Shown one piece after another: positions 1-5,470 of a stretch of DNA of 6,412 bases. The translations under genes and the position numbers were made by a program. The stretch lies in NCBI GenBank assembly GCA_007131525.1, contig SLQK01000116.1, positions 1 through 6,412 of the forward strand, written 5' to 3'. A model generated the notes under the pieces. That model was given only the letters and a program-made list of their open reading frames with translations. It was not told the DNA's origin and searched no databases. Source of the DNA: Nitriliruptoraceae bacterium. GTDB lineage: Bacteria; Actinomycetota; Nitriliruptoria; Nitriliruptorales; Nitriliruptoraceae. Position 1 is the first letter of the stretch, and each line of letters starts with the position of its first letter.

Positions 1-331
1 GGGGCCGCGCCGCGTCGTGGATCGCGACCACCTCGATGTCGGCGGGCAGGGCCGCGATGCCGGCGGCGACGCTCGCCGTGCGCGTGGCGCCACCGGGGAC
101 CAGCGTGAGGATCGCGTGGTCGGCGGCCGCGAGCGCGAACCGCTCGCGCTGGCCCGGGGGGTGGACCACCACCGGTGGCGGGAGCCCGGCGGCCGCCAGC
201 CCGGCCAGGGCGTGGGCCAGCAGCGACCGGCCCGCCAGCACGACCAGCGCCTTCGGGTCCGGGGACGCCAGGCGCTCGCCGCTGCCGGCAGCGACGACCA
301 CCACACCCAGACGGGGCCGTGGCGCGGTCAC
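1..331 (-). CDS. ispD: IspD, 2-C-methyl-D-erythritol 4-phosphate cytidylyltransferase (N-terminal 110 residues, 3' end cut off by window)
   Basis: IspD couples CTP to 2-C-methyl-D-erythritol 4-phosphate in the non-mevalonate isoprenoid pathway in the cytoplasm. Reading the minus strand from a GTG at 331-329 gives an open frame to the window edge. It shows the nucleotide-binding loop AAGSGER (residues 14-20), PK at 26-27, GGATRTASV (80-88) and HDAARP (105-110), all hallmarks of the family. Arg20 and Lys27 fall at the same residue numbers as the catalytic Arg20 and Lys27 of E. coli IspD, which also supports this start. The GTG overlaps the stop of the PIN-TRAM gene in a 4-nt GTGA, and only a weak purine stretch precedes it, so translational coupling is likely. 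The family is usually about 225-240 residues, so roughly half is present. The next gene is probably ispF, but it lies outside the window. Confidence 0.93.
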   Translation of the reverse strand, partial: MTAPRPRLGVVVVAAGSGERLASPDPKALVVLAGRSLLAHALAGLAAAGLPPPVVVHPPGQRERFALAAADHAILTLVPGGATRTASVAAGIAALPADIEVVAIHDAARP

Positions 332-1419
332 GTCCCGTCCGCGGCGATGGTCGAGAACAGCAGCCGGCCGGTCCGGGTCTGCACGATGGAGCTGACGTCC
401 ACGGTCACGAGGTCGCCGATGCGGTCGCGAGCCTGGGCGATCACCACCATGGTGCCGTCCTCGAGGTAGCCGACCCCCTGATCGCGCTCCCGTCCCTCCC
501 TGATCACGGTCAGCTCCAGCCGATCGCCGGGCAGCACCGGAGCGCGGACGGCGTCGGCCAGCGCGTGGGGGTTCAGCACCCGGATCCCCCGGCTCTCGGC
601 CGTCCGGGCCAGCGCGACGTCGGCGGTGACGAGGGCGGCACGCCGGTCCTGGCACAACGCCACCAGCCGATCGTCCACCGCGGCCACACCGGCCACCTCG
701 ACGTCGCTGATCTCCACGGCGACCAGGCCCTCGTCCTGGAGCACCCCCACGGTCCGCAGGCCGCGCTCCCCCAGCGCGCTGCGGTGCTCGCGGTCGTCGG
801 CCGCGATGCGTTCGACCTCCTCGATCACGAACCTGGGGATGACCAGGGTCCCCTCGAGGTAGCCGCTGCGGGCGACGTCGGCGATACGCCCGTCGATCAG
901 CGCCGAGCTGTCGACGACCTTGACGCCGGCACCCCGGGACGGCGTGCGGACCTCCAGGCGACCCCGGATGCCGACGTAGCGGCCGAGCTCGGCGCCACGG
1001 TTGGCACCCAGCAGGATCCCGCCGTACACGAGGACGATCAGCAGCAGGAGCAGCACGGGGACGGTGAACGCCTGGCCCGGCAGCAGCAGGACGGGGACCG
1101 TGATGGCCAGGCCGAGCAGCGCCCCGAACGTGCCGCCGATCGCCCCGGCGATCAGCTGGACGGCCGGGACCGACTGCAGCCGCTCGGTGGCGCCCTGCAC
1201 CCGCCGCACGAGCAGGCGCCCGAACAGACCCCCGAGGAGGTAGCCGACCAGTGCTCCCAGCATGGAGGTGACCAGCCGGGTCGTCTGGGGGTCGTCGAAG
1301 GCGAGCAGGCGATGGACGGGATCGCCCAGGGCGTAGCCCGCCGCGGTGGCCGACAGCACCACGCCGAGCCTGACCAGCTCCGCGACCACGTGCTCCCGTG
1401 GCACGTTGCGCTCCACCAC
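328..1419 (-). CDS. yacL: Membrane-anchored PIN-TRAM domain protein, YacL family (putative ribonuclease)
   Basis: This 363-residue protein has the YacL layout. Four hydrophobic segments sit at about residues 13-31, 49-70, 86-113 and 119-138. A PIN nuclease domain spans about 166-290 and a C-terminal TRAM domain about 293-357. The PIN acidic residues are visible: Asp170 in VVDSSALIDGR, Glu200/Glu201 in FVIEEVERIA, Asp249/Asp250 in VDDRLVALC and Asp267 in VTADVALA, so the active site looks intact. The TRAM part carries PGDRLELTVIREG, QGVGYLEDGTMVV and SSIVQTRTGRLLF, a strong match to Bacillus YacL as I remember it. TRAM domains bind RNA, so a membrane-tethered RNase is the likely role, but the substrates are not established. 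Four helices with a basic C-terminal flank put both ends in the cytoplasm. The start is one of two adjacent GTG codons (1419 or 1416). The second has the better spacing, 6 nt, from the GGAGGAGG box. Confidence 0.9.
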   Translation of the reverse strand: MVERNVPREHVVAELVRLGVVLSATAAGYALGDPVHRLLAFDDPQTTRLVTSMLGALVGYLLGGLFGRLLVRRVQGATERLQSVPAVQLIAGAIGGTFGALLGLAITVPVLLLPGQAFTVPVLLLLLIVLVYGGILLGANRGAELGRYVGIRGRLEVRTPSRGAGVKVVDSSALIDGRIADVARSGYLEGTLVIPRFVIEEVERIAADDREHRSALGERGLRTVGVLQDEGLVAVEISDVEVAGVAAVDDRLVALCQDRRAALVTADVALARTAESRGIRVLNPHALADAVRAPVLPGDRLELTVIREGRERDQGVGYLEDGTMVVIAQARDRIGDLVTVDVSSIVQTRTGRLLFSTIAADGT

Positions 1420-1473
1420 CAGCCTCCTCCGGGCTTCGGAGCCGAGATGCTACGGGGTCGCCACCCGTGGCAC
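1420..1473 (-). other. 54-nt helicase/PIN-TRAM intergenic spacer
   Basis: The gap holds a short near-palindrome, gccacccgtggc at 1460-1471, just after the helicase stop, and the hairpin that overlaps the ribosome binding site. No U-tract follows either structure in the direction of transcription, so I see no intrinsic terminator. Read-through from the helicase gene into the PIN-TRAM gene is expected. Confidence 0.5.
1423..1430 (-). promoter_or_regulatory. Ribosome binding site of the PIN-TRAM gene, partly inside a small hairpin
   Basis: The minus strand reads GGAGGAGG, then CTG, then GTG GTG. This is the strongest Shine-Dalgarno sequence in the window. It lies 3 nt from the first GTG and 6 nt from the second. 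Its first half is the 3' arm of a 5-bp hairpin, CTCCG-AAGCC-CGGAG (positions 1441-1427), which could partly hide the site until ribosomes leaving the helicase gene open it. Confidence 0.7.
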
Positions 1474-4400
1474 TCAGCGCCACCGATCGAAGGCGTAGCT
1501 GCGCGCGTGCCGGCGCGGCTGCGCCCGGGCCTCCAGCAGCAGTCGTCGGCCCTCGGGCGTCCGCGTGTATGTCAGCTCCCCACCGCCGACGTGCTCGGCC
1601 CAGGCCCGCGCGAAGGCCTCGGCCCGTTCCCGGTTCACGCCGAGCACCTCCGGCACCGGGTGGTAGCTGGGGCGGCCGAGGGACCGTCGGCCGAGGGCTC
1701 GCAGCGGGAGCCACAGGGCGGTGAGCGGCAGGGACGGCAGGCGCGCGTCGGTGCGGCGGATCAGGTACCGCGGGTCCTCGATCGGGCCCAGGGCCTGCCG
1801 GTACGCGTCGATGAAGCTGCGGGCGTCCGCGGCCGGCGCGTGGTCGAGAACGACCTGCAGCGTCGCGTCGGGTTGCGCGCGGACGCGGACCTGTTCCGGT
1901 TGGAGGGACGCCCCGACCTGTCCGGTCGCACGCAGGGCGTCGAGCACGGCCCAGCCGACGTCCCGGAGGATGGCGTCGGGGGGTTCCTCGATCATGAGCA
2001 GTCGCCACAGCGTGGCGAACGTCCGGCGGTTGACGACCACCGTCGCGGCCATCATCGCCGCTGCCGAGCCGACCAGGACCGGCCCCGCCGCGGGCCCGGC
2101 GGCCGACAGCCCGTACAGGGCGACGACGACCGCTGCCAGCAGCACCGCTCCCGTCCGTCGCAGCACCGCCGCCAGGGTGTCGGCCACGGTGTGGACGGTC
2201 CTGATGCGCAGATCCTGCACTTCGATGCGGCTCGCGCGCGACTCGAAGTTGTCATACGGCTCGCCCACACCCCACCAACCGTAGGAGCGGTCCCGGTTGC
2301 CGATCGCGGACCGGCTGGCGCGGGTGTGTCGGGCGTAGTTGATGCGCGACCAGGGCCAGAACGCCAGGTCCCGTGCCAGCTCCGGTGACAGGTGCAGGAC
2401 CCCCCGGGCAACCTGTCCGGTCCACGAGACCACGGCGCCGGGCACCTCCTCGATCGGGGCGCCGATGCTCGCGGCCTCGGCGACGGGCAGCGCCGACTGG
2501 ACCCGGGTGCTCCAGCGCAGCGGTGGGACCAGCCCCCACAGGTGCGCGTGCCGCCGTTCGAGCCGACGCAGGTCCACATCGCCCCGGGGGTGGTCGGGCG
2601 CCACGCACACCACGTCCCAGTTGTGGGCCACCTTGGTCGGCCAGTTCGGGTCGAGCCGGAGCGACCGGCCGCGCAGCTGTCGACTGGCCGTTGAGGTCGT
2701 GACCGAGGTCAGGTCCACGAGGGTGTTCAGCGTCAGCGCGTCCCACCCCTCGCCGAACAGCCCTCGGGTGCCGACCAGACAGCGGGTCGCGCCGGACTCG
2801 AACACCTCGGTGAGCAGTCGGACGTAGGTCGCGGAGGACCAGTCGGGTCCGGAGCCGACGATCTCCAGCACCCTCGGGTCCTCGGTCGGCTCGTACCGGC
2901 AGACGGCGGCCAGACCGTCCTCGGCGACCTGGTCGTTCAGCGCGGTGACGAGCTCCTCACCGTGGTCAGCGTCGACCAGCACGGTGCTACCCGTGATCAG
3001 CATCGGATCGAGCGCATCGGTACGGGGGTCGTCGATCAGGGCGTGGAAGACCCTGAGGGCCGAACCGGCGTCGGCGTCCAGGGGTGCCCCGAGCCGCGCG
3101 ACGGCCGAGGCGGCCCGGGCGAAGTCGGTCACCACGACCGCCCGCAACGCCGGTCCGAGGTCCGCAGCCTCGGCGGCCAGCAGCTCGACGACCGCGGCGT
3201 CCTTCGCCTCGGAGAAGGCGAGCACCAGGTCCCCGACCGACCGACCGTGCCGCAGCCCGCGCTCGGTCAGGGACAGGCCGAAGGCGGTCAGCGCGGCGCG
3301 GAGCTCGGACAGGCGGGCATGGTCCTCGGCGGCGTCGCTCAGGGCCAGCACGTCGAGGCCGAAGCGCTCCAGCAGGACCAGCTCGTCCTCGAAGGTGACG
3401 GGCTCGTCACCCCCGGCCGGCAGCGGCAGCCGGTCGGGCCAGCTGCCACGCTCGCCCAGCAGCCGTGCGGCGGCGATGACCAGGGTCGGCCGCTCGGCGA
3501 GCTGGGCCGCGAGGTGGTCGATGGGCGCCACCTCGCCGGAGCCGACGACCACCGATCGGGCGTAGGCGCCCAACCGTTCGTCGCCGAGCACCCCGGTCAT
3601 GGCCCGCCGGAAGGCCGCGCCCGCGTCGCGCAGGACCTTGGACTCCCGCGGGGTCGGTTCGACGAACCACACGAGGTCACGCCAGGGCGCGAGGTCGCCC
3701 TCGCGGACGACCGCGGGGGTGGGGACCTCGAAAGTCACCTCGCCGAGCAGGCCGGTGTAGTTGTCGTAGGACAGTCGGTCCTGCGGGTCGGGCAGGGTCG
3801 CCGTGAGCCCGATCAGCTGCACGTCGTCGCCGAGCTCCTCCAGCAGGGCGCGGACCACCAGGGCCCAGTGATCGAGCAGGTGGTGGCACTCGTCCAGGAT
3901 CACGGTGGCGACCCCATGGTCCGCGAGCCGCCGGATCAGCGCCCGCGCATTGGGGTGGAGCAGCGGGAGCACACCCCCGGCGTCGATCAGCCGGCGCCGC
4001 TCACGGCGCACGTACCGGGTGAGCTCGCGGCGGTGGTTGGCCGGATGGTCCGCCGCCATCCGCGCGATCCGCGTGCGGGCCGCACGGTCGTCGGCGACGT
4101 GGTCACCGGCCACCAGGTCGGCGACCCACCGCTGCTCAGCCGCCGCGGCGACGGCGTCGTCGACCGCGTCGAGCACGCCCAGCCGCTGGTAGGTCAGCGA
4201 GGTGACGGCGGCCGGCGCCGACGGGTCGCCGCTGCCCGCGAGGCGGGCGTCCTCGTGGGGTAGGAACATCGACAGCTGGTCGAGCCACTGGGAGGCGATG
4301 GTCGCGGTGGGTGACAGGACGAGCGTCGGCCGGGCCCGCCGATGCGCGAGCTCGAGACCGACGATCGTCTTGCCCGATCCCGGCGGGGCGACGAGGTGGA

Positions 4401-4542
4401 GCGTGGCCGGGTCGTCGAGCTGCTCGACCCGGGCCAGGGCCAGTCGCTGGTAGGTCCGCCAGGGGTGGCGGAAGGCCATGCGGCGCAGCACGACGACGGG
4501 CGACTCGGCTGCATCCCCGTCCGGGGCCCCGGCACCCACCAC
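1474..4542 (-). CDS. Large DEAD/DEAH-type superfamily 2 helicase with a C-terminal membrane hairpin, function unknown
   Basis: This 1022-residue protein has a full SF2 helicase core. It shows an RTYQ entry motif (29-32), Walker A APPGSGKT (52-59), motif Ia LVLSPTATIASQW (74-86), Walker B VILDECHHLLDHW (214-226), motif III GLTATLPD (245-252), motif V region GTRGLFGEGWDALT (591-604) and motif VI RQLRGRSLRLD (621-631). ATPase and translocation activity are therefore likely. Long insertions, mostly alpha-helical by composition, separate motif Ia from II (about 125-205) and III from IV (about 297-460). After the core comes an aromatic-rich stretch with WPWSRINYARHTR (729-741) and YGWWGVGEPYDNF (754-766). 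Two hydrophobic segments follow (about 792-816 and 820-838), flanked by Arg on both sides, then a ~170-residue C-terminal domain I do not recognise. The gene starts 26 nt after carD. The GTG at 4542 has an adjacent GTG and a weak AGG; an ATG at 4479 is an alternative that keeps all core motifs. No nuclease or methylase motif is visible. Confidence 0.88.
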   Translation of the reverse strand: MVGAGAPDGDAAESPVVVLRRMAFRHPWRTYQRLALARVEQLDDPATLHLVAPPGSGKTIVGLELAHRRARPTLVLSPTATIASQWLDQLSMFLPHEDARLAGSGDPSAPAAVTSLTYQRLGVLDAVDDAVAAAAEQRWVADLVAGDHVADDRAARTRIARMAADHPANHRRELTRYVRRERRRLIDAGGVLPLLHPNARALIRRLADHGVATVILDECHHLLDHWALVVRALLEELGDDVQLIGLTATLPDPQDRLSYDNYTGLLGEVTFEVPTPAVVREGDLAPWRDLVWFVEPTPRESKVLRDAGAAFRRAMTGVLGDERLGAYARSVVVGSGEVAPIDHLAAQLAERPTLVIAAARLLGERGSWPDRLPLPAGGDEPVTFEDELVLLERFGLDVLALSDAAEDHARLSELRAALTAFGLSLTERGLRHGRSVGDLVLAFSEAKDAAVVELLAAEAADLGPALRAVVVTDFARAASAVARLGAPLDADAGSALRVFHALIDDPRTDALDPMLITGSTVLVDADHGEELVTALNDQVAEDGLAAVCRYEPTEDPRVLEIVGSGPDWSSATYVRLLTEVFESGATRCLVGTRGLFGEGWDALTLNTLVDLTSVTTSTASRQLRGRSLRLDPNWPTKVAHNWDVVCVAPDHPRGDVDLRRLERRHAHLWGLVPPLRWSTRVQSALPVAEAASIGAPIEEVPGAVVSWTGQVARGVLHLSPELARDLAFWPWSRINYARHTRASRSAIGNRDRSYGWWGVGEPYDNFESRASRIEVQDLRIRTVHTVADTLAAVLRRTGAVLLAAVVVALYGLSAAGPAAGPVLVGSAAAMMAATVVVNRRTFATLWRLLMIEEPPDAILRDVGWAVLDALRATGQVGASLQPEQVRVRAQPDATLQVVLDHAPAADARSFIDAYRQALGPIEDPRYLIRRTDARLPSLPLTALWLPLRALGRRSLGRPSYHPVPEVLGVNRERAEAFARAWAEHVGGGELTYTRTPEGRRLLLEARAQPRRHARSYAFDRWR
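2023..2169 (-). other. Segment of the helicase gene encoding a predicted two-helix membrane hairpin
   Basis: Residues about 792-840 of the helicase read as two strongly hydrophobic helices joined by a short Gly/Pro turn (SAAGPAAGP). The segment is preceded by LRRTG and followed by NRRTF. By the positive-inside rule both flanks are cytoplasmic, so the motor core and the C-terminal domain would both stay in the cytoplasm with the protein anchored at the inner face of the membrane. This rests on residue composition only; a buried hydrophobic helical pair in a soluble domain is the alternative. Confidence 0.65.
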
Positions 4543-4568
4543 CAGCCTGCGGTGGCCTCACTCCAGGG
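4543..4568 (-). other. 26-nt carD/helicase spacer
   Basis: The short gap between the carD stop and the helicase GTG has no terminator-like structure, which supports co-transcription. An in-frame TGA at 4560-4558 rules out any helicase start further upstream. Its end carries the 13-nt sequence (ccaccaccagcct on the plus strand, 4536-4548) that recurs at the PIN-TRAM start. Confidence 0.6.
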
Positions 4569-5060
4569 TCAGACCTGGGCGGCGAGCAGGGTCTCCTCGA
4601 CCAGCGCCTCGGCCTGCTCCTCGTCCTTCTTGATGGCGACCGCCAGCTCGGAGAGCAGGATCTGCTTCGCCTTGGTCAGCATCCGCTTCTCGCCGGCGGA
4701 CAGGCCCTTGTCCTTCTCGCGGGTGGCGAGGTTCCGCACCACCTCGGCGACCTGGTAGATGTCGCCGGAGCGCAGCTTCTCGTAGTTGGCCTTGAACCGA
4801 CGCGACCAGTTGCCGGCGGCCTTGCCCTCGGGCTCACGCAGGACGTCGAGAACCTGCTCCACCTCCTTCTTGCTCACGACGTTGCGGATCCCGACCTCCT
4901 CGCAGGAGTCGGCCGGCACCATCAGCGTCAGGTCCCCGTAGGTCAGTCGGAGCACCAGGTACTCCCTCGCCTCGCCCTTGAGCTCCCGCTCTTCCTTGCG
5001 TTCCACGACCGCCGCGCCGTGGTGGGGGTAGATGACGGTGTCGCCGACGCTGTAGGCCAT
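4569..5060 (-). CDS. carD: CarD family RNA polymerase-binding transcription regulator
   Basis: CarD binds the RNA polymerase beta subunit and the upstream edge of the transcription bubble, stabilising open complexes, notably at rRNA and other housekeeping promoters. The 163-residue product matches M. tuberculosis CarD (162 residues) along its length: MAYSVGDTVIYPHHGAAVVE at the start, EYLVLRL, NWSRRFKAN and the C-terminal GLSAGEKRMLTKAKQILLSELA helix. Residues 1-60 form the RNA polymerase interaction domain, and the rest is the helical DNA-binding domain with Trp85, the residue that wedges into the promoter fork. Arg25, one polymerase contact, is kept; the position of the second, Arg47, is Met47 here. 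The start is the ATG at 5060, because the homologue begins there and AGGAG lies 10 nt upstream. It probably heads the operon that runs on into the helicase, PIN-TRAM and ispD genes. Confidence 0.97.
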   Translation of the reverse strand: MAYSVGDTVIYPHHGAAVVERKEERELKGEAREYLVLRLTYGDLTLMVPADSCEEVGIRNVVSKKEVEQVLDVLREPEGKAAGNWSRRFKANYEKLRSGDIYQVAEVVRNLATREKDKGLSAGEKRMLTKAKQILLSELAVAIKKDEEQAEALVEETLLAAQV

Positions 5061-5070
5061 AGAAGGGTCG

Positions 5071-5075
5071 CTCCT
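5071..5075 (-). promoter_or_regulatory. Ribosome binding site of carD
   Basis: The minus strand reads AGGAG ending 10 nt before the ATG at 5060-5058. It settles the carD start against the in-frame upstream extension that runs to 5234. A 5-bp hairpin (GGTCC, 7-nt C-rich loop, GGACC; 5097-5081) lies only 5 nt upstream of it. Confidence 0.75.
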
Positions 5076-5085
5076 GACGTGGTCC

Positions 5086-5117
5086 GGGTGGGGGACCGGG
5101 GATGATCCGGGGGGGGG
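5086..5117 (+). other. Potential G-quadruplex motif in the carD leader (template strand)
   Basis: Four runs of G occur on the plus strand, at 5086-5088, 5090-5094, 5098-5101 and 5109-5117, separated by loops of 1, 3 and 7 nt. This fits the usual G3+N1-7 definition. The plus strand is the template for carD, and the motif ends 26 bp upstream of the carD start. The last run is a nine-base homopolymer. A hairpin at 5081-5097 competes for the first two runs. Confidence 0.5.
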
Positions 5118-5129
5118 AGATGCCCGCGG

Positions 5130-5160
5130 ACCGAACCTGCGAGCGGCCGGCACCGAACCT
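5130..5160. repeat. Pair of 9-bp direct repeats, 22 bp apart, in the carD leader
   Basis: The plus strand has accgaacct at 5130-5138 and again at 5152-5160. The repeat period of 22 bp is close to two helical turns, so both copies would face the same side of the DNA, as in many operators for dimeric or cooperative regulators. A similar but imperfect acgaaccgg occurs at 5332-5340. No regulator can be named. Confidence 0.45.
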
Positions 5161-5363
5161 TCGTCGGAACTCCCGTGGAAGGGAGGTCGTCGCAGGACGG
5201 GCCTTCGTCCGCTCGTCGGCCGTCTCCGCGGCACCTTTCGTTCGACTCGCTGAGGCTCGGTCCTGCAACGTCCCGGCGCCGCACCACCTCACCACGAGGG
5301 GCCACCGGGAGCAGGTCAGAGACGACTGCCCACGAACCGGGACACCGCCATCTGGCCGGGTCG

Positions 5364-5392
5364 AGGATAGCATCCCGCGCCCCCTCGGTCGA
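5364..5392 (-). promoter_or_regulatory. Candidate sigma-70-type promoter for carD
   Basis: On the minus strand TCGACC (5392-5387, 4 of 6 to TTGACA) and TATCCT (5369-5364, TAnnnT) are separated by exactly 17 nt. This is the best pair I found in the gap. Transcription would start near 5357, giving a carD leader of about 297 nt. A weaker or alternative-sigma promoter nearer to carD cannot be excluded. Confidence 0.4.
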
Positions 5393-5470
5393 GGGCCGGT
5401 CGTGGCCCGATATCGCCGCCCACCGACCCATCCGAGGCCGGTTCGGGCCTTTGGGACCTGGGGCCCGGGG

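Larger units (their letters stand above)
5061..5470 (-). other. 410-bp disA/carD intergenic region and probable carD leader
   Basis: I see no supported gene here on either strand. Open frames that cross it are GC-rich shadows without homology I recognise or a start with a ribosome site. Items seen, in the direction of transcription, are a GC-rich inverted repeat after the disA stop (arms CGGGCC 5467-5462 and GGCCCG 5449-5444) with no U-tract, an 8-bp palindrome CGATATCG (5408-5415), and a candidate promoter (5392-5364). These are followed by a hairpin with arms ctccc/gggag (5170-5185), a 9-bp direct repeat (5160-5130), a run of nine G on the plus strand (5109-5117) in a quadruplex-like motif, and the carD ribosome site. 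A leader near 300 nt would be long for a housekeeping gene, which makes this stretch worth attention. Confidence 0.6.

Noticed and set aside
175..2388. 737-codon open frame on the plus strand
   Set aside because: It runs antisense to the PIN-TRAM gene and the 3' third of the helicase, both of which have clear family motifs. Its product is rich in Gln, Gly, Arg, Asp and Pro without domains I recognise. Long antisense frames are expected where third positions are nearly all G or C.
2962..4263. 433-codon open frame on the plus strand
   Set aside because: It lies wholly inside the helicase gene on the opposite strand and is low in complexity (Gly, Gln, Val, Arg), with no recognisable motif and no convincing ribosome site.
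1474..4542. Helicase as part of a restriction-modification, DISARM-like or other defence system
   Set aside because: No methyltransferase, nuclease partner of a defence type, integrase, tRNA or repeat boundary is visible nearby, and all neighbours are housekeeping genes with similar base composition.
5061..5234. 58-residue N-terminal extension of CarD from an upstream start at 5234
   Set aside because: The extension is Pro/Arg/Ser-rich and has no counterpart in known CarD proteins, while the ATG at 5060 matches the homologue start and has AGGAG 10 nt upstream.
5408..5415. CGATATCG palindrome as an operator
   Set aside because: An 8-bp palindrome is expected by chance at this scale, and it stands alone without flanking symmetry.
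5444..5467. Possible intrinsic terminator after disA
   Set aside because: A 6-bp inverted repeat is present but its loop is 12 nt and no U-rich tract follows, so it does not meet the usual pattern. Termination here, if any, may be Rho-dependent.
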